A stretch of DNA of 64,000 nt from Panax quinquefolius (Eukaryota; Streptophyta; Magnoliopsida; Apiales; Araliaceae): positions 154,923,669-154,987,668 of the forward strand of contig CM035152.1 of the NCBI GenBank assembly GCA_020205615.1. The letters run 5' to 3'. The notes beneath the pieces are model-generated. The model saw only the letters and a program-made list of their open reading frames with translations, searched no databases and was not told where the DNA came from. Position 1 is the stretch's first letter. Every line of letters starts with the position of its first letter. Positions 10,557-23,202 of the stretch are shown piece after piece. The position numbers and the translations under genes are program-made.

Positions 10557-13090
10557 TGTAAGACCCCAACTTATTATAAATAAAATCAAATTTCCTCTAT
10601 TTATTATTTTGAAATAGTAAGGGTTGACTTGATTAATGTGGTTAGTTATGGGTAAAATGCGCAATATTTCAAATATGCAAGTGGTTATAAAATATTCATT
10701 TTATCGGAGAATATTCGTTTGGTCGTGGAATATTCTTACTTTGTCGGGGAATATTAAATGCGACGGCCCTTGACCTTATTATGGGCCCCATAACTAAAGC
10801 GTTTTGGATGAAGAAAATGACAAGTATAAGTTGTTTATAAATAATCTAGCGTAATTGTTACCATTAATCTTTGTTGGAATACCGGGTTAAAACACAAGAA
10901 GATGTACACAGGTATTGCATCAATTATTGATTCTTCCGTATGAAGGCATTACTCAACAATTGTTACAGTAGTTACTATTCAATATTTTATTTTATTGATT
11001 CAATAATTGCTTCATTGATATTTTATATTATTGTTGTTTCAATAATTGTCACTGCATAGTATTTTCATTATCAGATCAATAATCCATATTATTTGAATAA
11101 TATTATTAGATAAAATTATTGGCAATGTCTAGAAAGTTTTGTCTAAGGAGAGGTTTGGTCACCTAATTGCGCGCCAGTAAGGAGGAATCCTTATTGGAAA
11201 GCCCCTTTTCTGAGGCCGCACGGTTGTCGATATTGTGATTCTGTAATATTATTTGTGAATAATTAATTATTGATTTATATGATAAGGAAAATATTCATTT
11301 TATGTGGATATAGATGGAGAAAATTTTTAATGTGACAATTGTTAAAAAATTGTTATTTTATCTTTTCTGATAAATAATTCATTTAAATATATTATTATAT
11401 TTTAATAATATAATAATGGTGATATTTTTACAATGAATGTGGGATATATGAATATATGAGGAGTAAGATTATTTTTATTTCAAAAGTTGTTTAAAACATG
11501 TTAAACATGTTTGTGGGCCCATTTCTTGACTGAAATTTAATTATAGCCTGTAAAATCGTCTATTTGTGGATTTCGGTCAGTTTTTGTTTGGAATTTGGAA
11601 AAACTTTCTTCTGCAAAGTTGTAGAGAATGAAATTTCCTATGGAAAAGACATAAGGTTTGAATTTTTCTGATAAAGGGGCTATTTATTATGAATTATTGA
11701 AGTTCCGGAATAATTGATTTTTGGGAGTTTTTATTATTTTTATTAAGAAATTTTTTTTTATTGATTTTGGTGAGGGGGGACCACTTGTTTGGCTTATGAT
11801 TTGAATCTATGAAAGTATGCGTAGGAAATTATAATATATATATTAATATTTTATTAAATTTTCTGCTTTGGTGTTCTAAGCATTTTCCTATAAATAGGGT
11901 GCTTAGGTTAGAATTGAAAATCACACCAGAAACTGAAGTTTTCTCTCTCTTTTTCTCTCTATATTATCGAGCGTATTCTTATGAGTATTTTGATACTTTG
12001 AGTGTTTCTATATCTGTCTGAAGTTCCTTGAAAGACTATATCCCAGTATTCCAAATTAAAAATACAATATTTTCAAGTAAGGGATATTATTTTTTTTAAA
12101 ATGATATTATTTCTTCTAATATCATTATGCCGGAATATTGGTAAGATTTTTCTTGTGAAATTCTTGTCTTTTAGTGTTGGGGTTACTATTCACGTATATG
12201 CTACTATTCACGTATACGGCACTATTCACGAATACGACACTATTCACAAAAAATTAAATTTTAATTTTTTGTCCAAAATATCTATTATGGATGCTAGTTT
12301 TGATTGTATCCATATTTTGATCATTCTTGAATTTTACTTTACTATGATCATTAATGAAGTATTTTTGAACTCGGATTGTTTAAAGTACGAATCCATAATA
12401 CTTGTTATTTTGTTTCACTGGATTCATTTTCTTTAAAATATTTTTCATCATCCTCAGTCCTAAATGATGGTATTACTGAATATCTTTGGCCTGTAGTGCA
12501 AAGATGGTTGATTTTCTTATGAATATCTTTGGCCTGTATTGCAAAGATGAATATTTGATTCAAGATGAATATTGATTGATGTTACAGGGAAAAAATATTT
12601 ATGATGTACTTTTAAATTCATAGATAAAAGTAGATTTCATTCTCTACGTAACTCTTATATGAATTATTATTTCCGCTGCGAATATTGATCTGAAACTTGT
12701 TGTCTATTGTATTATATCAGATTTTTTCCTGTCGAAGACTAACGATAATTTGTTCTATATTATCTTAGTCATAATATTCTTTACTGGGCTAGTTGAGCTC
12801 ACTATTTTTTTTGTTCCATTTTTCTTCTCAGGAGGCGAGAATATAGCGAGTACTAGTCGGGGTGTGGAATAATGGTTCTAGAAGTCGTTTTAGTAGTCCT
12901 CACTATTTTTGTAAAATAATGTACCAATAATTGTAATGAGGACTTATTTGGGTGTGAATATTGTCTAGATGGAAATATTTGTATTTAAACTCACAGTTTT
13001 TATGTTGTATTAATAAAGTTGTAGTTGTTTCTGTACCATGTTATTGACGACTCAAAATGGGTGATGTATACCTCTTTTGGGGGCGTCACA
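10557..13090 (+). repeat. Gypsy type A 3' LTR (2,534 bp)
   Basis: Starts TGTAAGACCCCAACTT and ends GGGGGCGTCACA, the ends shared by all gypsy LTRs here. It carries GAATATTC motifs (about 10707-10750), the conserved block (about 11125-11245), a TATA box at 11889, CT-rich tracts after the TATA, repeats of CTATTCACGTATACG type at 12186-12245, and two hairpin units ATCTTTG...CAAAGAT at about 12480-12550. The sequence that follows (TTGAG at 13091-13095) fits the type B LTR position where this element inserted. Confidence 0.88.
11889..11897 (+). promoter_or_regulatory. TATA box of type A LTR
   Basis: TATAAATAG is followed by GGTGCTTAGG and a TCTCTCT-rich stretch. The same arrangement recurs in the other gypsy LTRs (for example near 24540 in type A and near 47164 in type B, and on the minus strand near 58455). 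The conserved context suggests the retrotransposon promoter. The transcription start is not known. Confidence 0.6.
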
Positions 13091-15627
13091 TTGAGAGTTG
13101 TTATTCAGTACAAGTTTCCTTCAAATATTATATCCAAACATTCCAAATGTAAATCTGCTCTTTTTGAGGTAAGGGATTTTAAGGGTTATTATGTTTTTCA
13201 GTTTGGTAATTTTTCTGAATTTCAAAAATTCTGAAAAAATTTAAAATGATATTTTGATGAGTTTTCTCGATTGTGTCCAAAAATAGCGATTTTTGGATGT
13301 ATAGATTAAGAGTTATGAATTTTATGGGGAAAAGACTATTTTAAAAGTAAACCCTTATAACTCCTTGTGGTTAACTCCAAAATTGATGAAATTTTTATTG
13401 GGAGTACATCTATATAATATCATTATACCCTATAAATTTTGGAATTTTTTGGACAAATGTACAATTTATGATAAATGTCTAAATATTCGGCAGTTTTGGC
13501 CATATGAAAAATAGTAAATGAATTTTAAAAATTCCGAGAAAAATATATGTTCAATATGGGACTATGTTCTGCTAAATCCCAGAAAAGAAAATTTGTTTGT
13601 ACTGATTTGGTATTTTTCATAAAAATGGACTAGTTATGAGTAAATAAATTAAATATGTTATGTGAAGTAACAAAATTGGAGAATAGGATTTTATGGCTTG
13701 GGATTCCTATATAAGGTATATGCAGATTTTTGATGAGGGTTTTGGTTATTGGTGAAGAAAATTTTATGAGTTTGGCATTTTAGGGTGATTAAATGCATTA
13801 ACTAATAAAGTGTAAATAATTAAAATAAATTATTTATAAATTTAAGAAATGATTAAAATATTGTGGTAGTATTAATAATATTAGATAATGAGATTATTAT
13901 GTGATTTATAACATTTGGATTAAGGTGTTATAAAATCATTGATTTATGAATCTTACTCTTGAAATTAAATGCAGTTGTTGATCATATTATTTTTATTATC
14001 ATATATAACATTCTTATAACCCTAAAGATGATATTTCTCTTTGACTTGAGTATAAAGATGGGTAGATTATTGGTATGATCGTGACTATGGGTTCTCTTTG
14101 GCCAGTATTGCAAAGATGAATTGTTGACTAGTGTGATCATGACCATTGAATTCATAATTGAATATCTTTAGCTTAAGTGCAAAGGTGAATTGATCAACAT
14201 GGTTATAATTATTATTTATATAACTTCTGAAATGATTATATATTTCTTTGAGATATTAATATCTTTGGCCCGTAGTGGAAAGATGACATGTTGTTGAATA
14301 TCTTTGGTCTGTAGTACAAAGATGAATTGTTGATGAATATCTTTGGCCCGTAATGCAAAGATGACCTGTTGTTGAATATCTTTGGCCCGTAGTGCAAAGA
14401 TGACCTGTTGTTGAATATCTTTGGCTTGTAGTGCAAAGATGAACTGTTGATGAATATCTTTGGCCCATAGTGCAAAGATGAATTTATTAGTATGATTATG
14501 AACAGGAACTGTGATTTGGTATAACCATGATCTTTGATGTTTCAGGTAAAGACAGGTGATGAAACTTATCTTCATCCTGGATGAGAAAAGAAATTTGGAA
14601 CCACAATTATGGTTCTGAGTTATTCATATGATTGTGGACAGGAACTGTTGATTGATGTTACATGGATACAATATTGTTGGTGGACTTTTAACATAGAGAA
14701 GATAATAGACATTATGGTCTATTTGACTCTTCTAATGGATTGCTTTCGTTCAAATTGCAACTATGGTTGAAAAGTTTTATCATCTACCATATGTTCTAAA
14801 TCTACGATTTATTACCGATGAAGGCTATTGATAATTTAATTATCTTTAGTCATGATATTCTTTACTGAGCTAGTTGTGTTCACCCTTTTTGCTTCATAAT
14901 TTCTTTCGAGTGTAATAAGAGTGTTCTTAGGGTCGGCGGGGATAACAGGGGAATAGAACGGTGGTCTATAGCTGTTGAGAACTTTAGATAAGTGTGTCGT
15001 ATTGTATACGTCATTTGATATTTAATTTTGGTGAACTGAATAGGGTGAGGTGAACTCAACTTTGGAAGGGTATTTTGCGACTATCATACAAAATGTCTAA
15101 TGACATACGACCTTGAGTTATCATAAGACAGGGTTGTGCACATCCACTTGCTGGGTATATCTACGAGCACTACCTATATAATCTTGGAGTTTGGTAGAAA
15201 TATAATTTTCAATTGCAGACAGTGGAGATAGTTATATGTCAAGAGAAGACTCATCATTGGAAAGAACATGATAGTAATCTTCTCTTTTTTCTTTGGGGTC
15301 TATTGCGTCAACCAATGATAATTCTCTGGACATATGATATCTATCATAACCTAGACGCATGGCCTCCCATGTACGAAGGTTTCTTGAGCATTTCCCAAAG
15401 ATTTTAATTTCTAAAATAGTTATTGACTGTACCTTTATGTAATGTATCAATGTGAGGTGTTGTCCATAGTTGGGACATGAGTCATAGTTGGTATTAATAC
15501 TCACAGTATATGTGTTGTTGTATTTTGCACGACAATTGTAGTAATAAAGTTGTAGTTATTTTCTGTACCATGTATTTGGCGACTCAGAATAGGTTGGATA
15601 GAATGTACCTATTTTGGGGGCGTCACA
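13091..15627 (+). repeat. Gypsy type B LTR, 3' part
   Basis: It resumes the type B LTR interrupted at 8160, beginning in the segment just after TTTGAGAG and ending GGGGGCGTCACA at 15627. About 480 bp present in intact type B copies between these two parts is absent, so insertion of the type A element was accompanied by, or followed by, a deletion. It contains the hairpin minisatellite at 14265-14490. No primer-binding site follows at 15628, so this was a solo LTR. Confidence 0.85.
14265..14490 (+). repeat. 39-bp hairpin minisatellite in type B LTR
   Basis: About six tandem units of 39 bp, each with ATCTTTG, a loop of about 10 nt, and CAAAGAT, separated by GA-C-TGTTGTTGAAT spacers. Because 39 is a multiple of three and lacks stops, long spurious reading frames open on the minus strand in all three frames (for example 14216-14575). 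Confidence 0.9.
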
Positions 15628-15632
15628 AAAAG

Positions 15633-16623
15633 AGTATGATTGCTCAATATTATGGTGGTTTCTACCCACTAGATCATTTGGAAAGCCCAATTCTTTTATA
15701 GAGTTTTTTATTTGATATAGTTATTACATATTTAAGCATGAAAACATGTATAATATACACTGAACATATACTTTTTATTGTCCTAGTCCTTTTTCAGATA
15801 CATTAAAAACTCTGTTATGCTTTATTTGTTTTATTTTTGGTTTGGAGGCTATTAGATATTAGTTTGAAGCAACTACTATTCCGAGTTATACTAGGTAGTA
15901 ATAATTTATTTTACTTAAATTTAATTTGAAATGCTTCAATGTTTCATTTATTTTTTTCTGTCACATTTGATTTGAACTGATTAATTATGAATATCGGTAC
16001 TTTGGTAGGTATTGGAATGGATGAGATGTGGTTTGTATTCGAATCCCTTATTCTTTTTCTATATTTTTACACAACTGATCAACTGAAAAATCCAATTCTT
16101 TTGTTGAGTTTTTTATTTTATAGAGTTGTTACATGTTTAAGCATGAAAAGATATATAATATACATTTAACTTATATCCTTTTATTGTCCTTTCCCTTTTA
16201 CAGGTACACTAAAACTTTGTTGTGCTTTCTTTGTTTTATGTTTGGTTTGGATGCTATTGGATAATGGTTGAAGCAACTACTATTATAAGTATGACTAGGT
16301 AGTAATAATTTATTGTATCTAAGTTTGATTTGAAATGCTTGAATGGCTCATTTAATTTTTTAACAATATCAGTACTTTGATAGGTATTAGAATGGATGAG
16401 ATGTATATATAAGTACTTTGATAGTATATACAAGTTTAATTAGATTTGGTTTGGTTCATAATGATTAATGAAGATACTGGTTTTGTTCAACTATGATTCT
16501 CCATGATATTGATAATATATTGCTTTAAAAACCTTGAGTATTGTATAAACCAGTCAATTTCAATTTTAAATAGTTAACCAGTAAAATTAGTATCTAGGAA
16601 CTAATAAGATTGTGGGTTGACAG
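15633..16623 (+). other. Host intron with a tandem duplication
   Basis: Host sequence that continues from 7312 after removing the LTR. A segment of about 330-350 bp is present twice: 15681-16031 and 16082-16402, both running from CCAATTCTTTT through AAGCATGAAAA and GGTAGTAATAATTTATT to GAATGGATGAGATG. The second copy has drifted by substitutions and small indels. The block ends with a pyrimidine tract and a TTGACAG splice acceptor before the exon at 16624. Confidence 0.7.
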
Positions 16624-16718
16624 GTTCCGCAGTGGCTGACCTATTACTTCCCACCTGTTGTGAAACCTAAAGTAAATCGTCTTTGGGGAGGCGAATGGCA
16701 TGGACAGGCACATAAGTG
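16624..16718 (+). pseudogene. NUDT25: NUDT25-like Nudix hydrolase, internal exon
   Basis: A 95-bp exon with acceptor TTGACAG before it and donor GTGAGT after it. It reads VPQWLTYYFPPVVKP, then RLWGGEWHGQAHKW. The GGEWHGQAQKW segment is characteristic of plant and bacterial-type diadenosine tetraphosphate (Ap4A) hydrolases of the Nudix family, which split Ap4A into ATP and AMP. In that family it lies downstream of the Nudix box. The exons carrying the Nudix box itself (GX5EX7REUXEEXGU) are not in this window and must lie to the left, or are lost. The intron upstream is therefore at least 16 kb, swollen by retrotransposons. The gene is broken downstream (see the exon at 17414). NUDT25 rather than NUDT26/27 is suggested by the C-terminus. 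Confidence 0.85.
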
Positions 16719-17413
16719 GTGAGTTCCATTATAATGTATCTTTCTCATAGAAGCCCACTGTCTGCTAAAAACTCTTTATGATTTAATTTACATCTGGGTG
16801 TTATTTAGTATTTCTTCTAGCATTAGGAGTAAAAAGGGAAAGCTGAACATCGACTACTGGAAATTAACTATGTTAAAAGGTGCCATTATCCAGTGCGATT
16901 TCGTTTCCGCATGATGCTGGTAAATAATATGTCCGTTTTTACTATAATAATCCCACCTCTCAATGGAAGTAGGACCACTATAGGTAATGGAATTTTAAAT
17001 TATTATGTTTTCAGATGATTGTCCTTCACCTTTCTTTCCTCCTTTAGCAAAAGGCTGCCTTTATTTCTTAAGCAGTTAAGCCTCACATATTTAGTGCTTG
17101 GCAGTGTCTCCAGCTTGAGAATTATTAGTACTTTTGCTCAACTCATTGATAGGAAATATTACTGTTTGTTGCTTACTAAAATTATACTACGATTTTAAAC
17201 ATCTCTATCATCAACATGTTATACATATCTACCTAAAAAGCATATTATTGTGGAAATATAGACCTGAAGTTGTAAAATATCATATGCATTGGTTTAAACA
17301 GTTTGTTGTTAAGACAGGTAGGCACTTAAAGATCTGAAATACACGGGAAGAACATATTTAGAACTTCTTGCGCCCTTTACTGTTTTGATGAGAAATATTT
17401 GGAACATTGACAG
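16719..17413 (+). other. Host intron of NUDT25-like gene
   Basis: AT-rich intron between the GTGAGT donor at 16719 and the TTGACAG acceptor at 17407-17413. No exon-like frame or mobile element is evident inside it. Confidence 0.7.
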
Positions 17414-17469
17414 GTAACTTGTGAGATTCACAAAAGATGAAAGCGAGATCAACTTATCAAGTGGTGAAG
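17414..17469 (+). pseudogene. NUDT25: NUDT25-like exon, left half, cut by copia insertion
   Basis: The exon follows acceptor TTGACAG. With the TG left over from the previous exon, the first base completes the Trp codon. The next codon is TAA (17415-17417), where family members have Tyr (QKWYLV), so there is an in-frame stop. After it the same frame reads LVRFTKDESEINLSSGE, which fits the family. At 17465-17469 the host sequence TGAAG is the target duplication of a minus-strand copia element. The second half of the exon is 26.7 kb away at 44160. Both the stop and the insertion should inactivate the gene unless another copy exists. Confidence 0.85.
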
Positions 17470-18143
17470 TGTTGGTAAAATACGAATAAATATAGGATTC
17501 AACTATCAAATAAAAGAAGGCAAAAATTGAACTTATTGAATTAGAGTGAATTATGTTGAGCAGAGGTGTGCAGTGCACTGTCCTTAAGTAGAAATTTCGC
17601 CCCTCAGAGAACTTTTCTCGTTGTTAAGGTCACTAACGAAATTCTACTCAAGGATTCAACGGCTCTTCACCCAACTAATCAGCACTTGAAATAGTTAAAT
17701 GACCCAGGAACAACTTCTAATTTTCCTTACTCAAACTCAAAAATTGTACCACATATATATATATATAAGAGGAAACTCCTTTTTTAAAGTATATGAAGAC
17801 AGTAACTTTTTGCTTTCTTTTGCTTCCGATGGGATATATTAACAAAGAAAACTCAGTCTTATATATAGAGAAGGAAAACAACGGTAATGAAATTAAAATC
17901 TCAATAATAGGTATTTAACATCACCTCAACGGTAATAAAATTAAAATCTCAATAATAGGTATTTAACATCACCTCAACTGTAATGAAATTAAAATCTCAA
18001 TAACAGGCCTTTTGATATATATATTGAACAGTTATAAAATTTTCATATTTTGAACAGTTACAAAATCCAAAATCTCCATTAATAAATTAATATGTATATT
18101 TTATTTAACTTTGTAATATTTTATTTAACATAAAATACAACTA
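17470..18143 (-). repeat. 3' LTR of minus-strand copia element
   Basis: Read on the minus strand it starts near TGTTGTATTTTATG (a base differs at 18141-18143) and ends CCAACA at 17470. It is about 90% similar by eye to the LTR at 43410-44154. It holds three copies of a 48-bp unit containing GGTAATGAAATTAAAATCTC (about 17880-18010). The flanking host TGAAG at 17465-17469 matches TGAAG at 44155-44159, proving both LTRs belong to one insertion. Confidence 0.93.
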
Positions 18144-18158
18144 TCCCCCACATATTAC
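18144..18158 (-). other. Polypurine tract of minus-strand copia element
   Basis: On the plus strand TCCCCCACATATTAC. On the minus strand this is a G-rich purine run (ATGTGGGGGA) directly before the LTR start, as expected. Confidence 0.8.
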
Positions 18159-18731
18159 AAAGTAAAAATAAAATAAATTGAGTATGAAATATAAGAATGC
18201 AGTGCGTTAACACTGGTGTCTTTTGGACTATGAACAAATGTTTAGAGTAAATAAGACTTGATTCAAAGGAATTCAGTGAAATAAATATTTCTATGAACAT
18301 TCTTCCTTATTATGAATCAGTAATCATATTACTCACACTACAAACTTTAATAGAAGTTGTTCTACGTGATTTGGCACATTTTGGTCTTGCGTCATACCTG
18401 GAATTCATGAGCGCTCTAGAAAACCTGTCTTATTTTCATAAGAGGCGACCCCACCTCTACACTCATATAGGTGTTTCCATCAAATGTGTTCTACAGTTAA
18501 ACACATCACCCAACAGGACTATGAAAAATATTAAAAGTATATAACTCAACCTCTAATACTGTAGAATTACACTATCCTACACCATAGGGATGAACTCAAA
18601 TATGTATAAAATGGATAGTGTCTCAACCAATCAACCAATGACTTTTTGTTACCCATATGAACCTACTTCCTGGGATTACCATTCATATAGGTTGGGTTAC
18701 CATCACTGTTGATTTCTATAATAAATAGTAG
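18159..18731 (-). other. Copia 3' untranslated segment
   Basis: Lies between the RNase H stop and the polypurine tract of the minus-strand copia element. It has no conserved reading frame. Short frames here (for example 18293-18544 on the plus strand) have no recognisable motif. Confidence 0.6.
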
Positions 18732-21700
18732 TCACATCCCCCTCGATGTATTGCTCACTTGCCTCTTGCTTAGTGTCTTTGTCAGAGGATCCACAAGATT
18801 TAAATTTGATTTTACAAAGTTAAGGGATATAATCCCATCACATAACAGTTGTCTCACAATATTATGTCTTAGGCGTATATGCCTACTCTTTCCATTATAG
18901 CTCTTATTTTTAGCTCTGCCTATAGCAGCTTGGCAATCACAATTTAGAGACACGGATGGAACTGGTCTCGTCCACAAAGGAATATTTCTTAAAAGATTTT
19001 TGAGCCACTCTACTTCAGAACCTGCCTTCTCTAAGGCAATAAACCCAGACTCCATAGTAGAGAGAGCTATATAAGTCTGTTTAGTAGACTTCCAAGAAAC
19101 TGCTCCTCCTCCTAAGGTAAATATGTAGCCACTTGTGGATTTGATTTCATCTGAATCAGAGATCCAGTTGGCATCACTATAGCCCTCAAGAACTGCAAGA
19201 TTACCGCAGTAATACAAACCAAATCCAATAGTACCTCTCAGATACTTGAGTATTCTACATAAAGCAGTCCAATGATCCTTATTAGGATTATGAGTGTATC
19301 TGTTGAGTCTATTAATTGCATATGATATATCAGGTCTTGTGCAATTCGTAAGATACATTAAGCAACCTATGATTTGGGCATACTCAGATTGAGATACACT
19401 TGGTCCCTCATGTTTTTTTAAATGCAAACAAGAATCTTACGGAGTAATAACAGGATTAGCATTATAATGTTCAAATCTCTTAAGCATTTTCTCCACATAA
19501 TGATCTTGAGAAATCATATACCCACAACAAACTTTCCTCAAATTAATTCTGAGAATAACATTTGCTCCTCCCAAGTCTTTCATATCAAATTTAGTGGATA
19601 ACATATTTTTAGTCTCATATATAACATCAATATTGGTTCCAAAAATAAGCAAGTCATCCACATAAAGACATACAATAACACCACAATTCTTATTATTAAA
19701 TTTGATATATATACATCTATCTCCATCATTTATTATATATCCATTAGAAGTCATTACACTATCAAATTTATCATTCCATTGTTTAGGAGCTTGTTTAAGG
19801 CCATATAAAGATTTAACTAATTTACAAACTGTATGCTCATTGCCTAAGGAAATAAATCCCTTTGGTTAGTCTATATAAATCTCAACTTCTAAATCTCCAT
19901 TAAGAAACGCATTTTTAACATCCATTTGATGAATTATTAAATTTTTAATAGCGGCTAGAGCAATTAAAACTCTAATGGATGATGTTTTTTCAACCGGTGA
20001 ATAAGTCTCAAAAAAGTCAAGGTCTTGCTTTTGTTTATAACCTTTAGCAACAAGCTTAGCCTTAAATTTATCAATTGATCCATCAAGTTTTAATTTTCTT
20101 TTAAAAATCTATTTACAACCAATAATTTTAGAACCAGGAGGAAGATCCACTAATTCCCAAGTATGATTACCCATAATAGACTCAATCTCACTATTTATGG
20201 CTTCTCCCCAAAAAGGAGCATCGGGAGAAGTAACTGCATCTTTAAAGGTTAATGGGTCATTATCTAACAAAAATGCAAAAAAGTCATCTCCCAGATTAGT
20301 GGGTTTTCTAGTATGCTAACTCCTCCTTAGTTCAATTTCAGATTCCTCAATTGGAACTATATAAGAGCTCGTTGGAAGCTCTGCTACTGGTCAATCCACT
20401 TTAGATTTCAAAGGAAAAATATTTTCAAAGAAATCATCATTTTTTAACTCAATGATTGTATTATGATCTAATACATCACTTTTTAAAATAAGAAATCTAT
20501 AAGCAGCACTATGTTCAACATAACCAATAAACAAACAATCAGCAGTTTTAGAACCAATTTTCCTTTTTTTAGGGTCGGGTAACATTACCTTAGCAAGACA
20601 CCCCCACACTTTAAGGTATTTCAAGTTAGGTAAATGATTTTCCTAAAGCTCATAAGGTGTTTTTCCAATTTTCTTATAAATGATTCTATTTTGCGGATAT
20701 GATGACGAAAGAAGAGTTTCCCCACAAATTCTATGAGTCCCGAACTTACTAACATAGCATTCATCATTTCTTTTAGTGTTCTATTCTTTCTTTCAGCAAC
20801 CCCATTAGATTATGGAGAATAGGGAGGTGTTACCTCATGTATAATTCCTTGTTCTTCGCAATATTTACTAAGACGTCCGGAGTCATACTCTCCACCTCTA
20901 TCAGACCTGAGTCTTTTAATCTTCTTTTGTAATTTATTTTCAACTTTAACCTTATAAATTAGAAATTTATCTTCAATTTCATTTTTATTTCTGAGAAGAT
21001 AAACTTTAGTATATCTAGAATAATCATCTATAAAGGTCACATAATAATTTTTCCCACCCCTAGAAGTATTTCTAGACATATTACCTAAGTCTGAATGAAT
21101 TAAACTGAGAGGTTCAGATTCTCTAACTAGTACTGGCTTACATGTCTTTTTAGTAGTTTTGGCTTCCACACACACTTGACATTTCTTGGTATTTAAAATT
21201 TTAACATCTTTTAAAATTCCCAAATTTTTCATTATTTTTATATAAGAGTAATTCACATGGCCTAATCTAGCATGCCAAATATCATCACACTCAACCAAGT
21301 AAGCAAAAGAAGTACTATTATTATTATTCATGAGTTCAAGTACATTCAAATGAAATAAACCAGCATTAAGATACCCTTTTCCCACAAACACCCTATTTTT
21401 GGTTAACACGACCTTATCAGATTCAAATATAACCTTAACCCCAACTTTCCCAAGTATCCCAACAGATACAAGATTGTAGCGAATCTCAAGAATATAAAGA
21501 ACATCGGTAAGAGAAAGGATCTTCCCAGAAGTCAATTTTAAATTTATTTTCCCTTTACCCAACACTGGTGCAGGCCTCGAATCGCCCATGTACACATGTT
21601 CATCTTTTTCCTCAAGGGGAGTGTAAGATATGAATGCATCACGATTCGAACAAATGTGTTTAGTAGCACCAAAATCTATTACCCATGCCTCTTTGTCAGT

Positions 21701-21786
21701 CACCATGTTCACCTTGGAGACAACTGCCACAATAGTATTATCTGCCTCAGAAAAGTTAGCTCTCGAAAGAACAGAATGGTTGTTTT
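18732..21786 (-). pseudogene. Copia pol (protease, integrase, RT, RNase H), interrupted by stops
   Basis: From right to left on the minus strand: aspartic protease (WVIDFGATKHICS, with Phe where Ser or Thr usually stands in D-S/T-G), pre-integrase (CQVCVEAK), integrase core (LIHSDLG, FIDDYSRY, SDRGGEYDS), and a conserved segment (WGCLAKV). RT follows (WELVDLPPGSK, DVKNAFLNGDL, CLYVDDLLIFG near 19650) and then RNase H ([25 protein letters not shown]). In-frame stops occur at about 20811, 20625, 20390, 19860 and 19434. RT catalytic YVDD is intact. The layout PR-IN-RT-RH is that of Ty1/copia, and the TNT1/Tork group is plausible from the protease and RNase H wording but not resolved. Gag is missing: the sequence stops at 21787 where gypsy LTRs enter, and only its first codons survive at 43362-43393. 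Confidence 0.93.
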
Positions 21787-23202
21787 TGTAAGACCCCGAA
21801 TTTTATGAAATAAAAGTATTTAATTTTTCTTATAATTGTTATTCAGTAAATGGTTAAATTGATAAAAAATTAAAGTTAAGGGTGAGATAAAAAAAAATTC
21901 AAAATAAGCAAGTGGTTATAAAATACTCATTGTTGTCGGAGAATATTCGTTTGGTCGTGGAATATTCTTGTTGTCGGGGAATATTTATATGACAACGCAG
22001 CCATTTGTGGGCCCCATAACAAAATAACTGTCGAATGAAGAAAAAGACAAGTTTGAGTTTTTATAAATAACGGCGTAATCGTTACTGAATTAACAACATT
22101 GGAATACACGTGTGGTTAAAATACAAGATGTCTGGCGTGATTGCACAAAGAAGCATTACCAGTATTGCATAATATTTTTGAATTATTGATTCTTACGTAA
22201 GAAGGCACTACTCGATAAATGTTACGAGAATTACCGTTCAATATTTTATTTTATTGATTCAATAATTCTCATGGTTGATATTTTATAATATTGTTGTTTC
22301 AATAATTGTCACCGCATGCGATTTCCCATTATCAGATCAATAATTCATATTATTTGAATAATATTATTAGATAGCATTATTGGTAATGTCTAGAAAGTTC
22401 TGTCAAGTAGAGGTTAGATAATCTAATTGCGCGCCAATAAGGAGAAATCCTTATCGAAAAACCCCTTCTTTCTTGGGAACGGCCTGGTTGTCATTATTGT
22501 GATTCTGTAATATTATTTATGAATAATTATTTATTGATTTATATGATAAAGAAATATTTATTTGATGTGGATATAAATGATGGATTTATTTATTTTATGT
22601 GGTTATAAATGAAGGAAACTGATTCGAAGGACTTATAACCCAAAAAATCAGTGTTCTTGAGATATATTGCGTGAGTTATAATTTTTAATCCGACCGTTGG
22701 ATCGTTGTGATTTTTGGATATGTTATACATATATAAGTTGAGTATATGTACACAAATTTTGAACCGTAAAAAATGAACGTATGATTTGTTATGAATTTGA
22801 AGAGGTGACTGGTTCAGAAATTGTTAAAGTTTCTAAATTTATCATTTCGGTGGAAAATTCTAGAATTGGTGGGCCCCACTTTTGGTTGGTGAGAAATGTG
22901 CTCAAATTAAATTTTAAATGTGGTGGGTGGCACATAGTAGTGTAATGCCATCGTAGTGTTGGTCAAGTCTGCCTTGACGTCTTAACATTTTTCCTCGTAA
23001 ATAGAGGCTAAGTTAGAATTGAAAATCACACCGTAAACAAGTTTTCTTTCTCTATTTTATCGAGCGATTTTTGCAGTATTTAGATACTTTGAGAGTTCTT
23101 TATTCGGTCTGAAGTTTCCTTCAAAGATCATATCCAGATATTCCATTCAAGTAATCTTGTTTCTTTGAGGTAAGGGATTGTAAGGGATTGCAAGGGATGT
23201 TA
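21787..23202 (+). repeat. Type B LTR no. 1, 5' part (first LTR of the tandem array)
   Basis: Starts TGTAAGACCCCGAATT inside the copia gag-protease junction. It includes GAATATTC motifs at 21941 and 21960 (third, GAATATTT, at 21979), the conserved block (about 22380-22510), and a TATA-like CGTAAATAGAGG near 22995. It is cut at 23202 by a type A LTR flanked by TGTTA duplications and resumes at 25735. Confidence 0.9.

Noticed and set aside
14216..14575. Long minus-strand reading frames with repeated KIFNNSSLHYGPK-like words (also at 26356, 30070, 47856, 47969)
   Set aside because: They come from the 39-bp LTR minisatellite, whose unit is a multiple of three without stops. All three frames are open at once and the frames sit antisense to the LTR.
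15232..15504. Minus-strand frame MRLGYDRYHM... seen also at 27257 and 56135
   Set aside because: It lies at the LTR 3' end in each copy and is interrupted differently each time; no conserved protein is implied.
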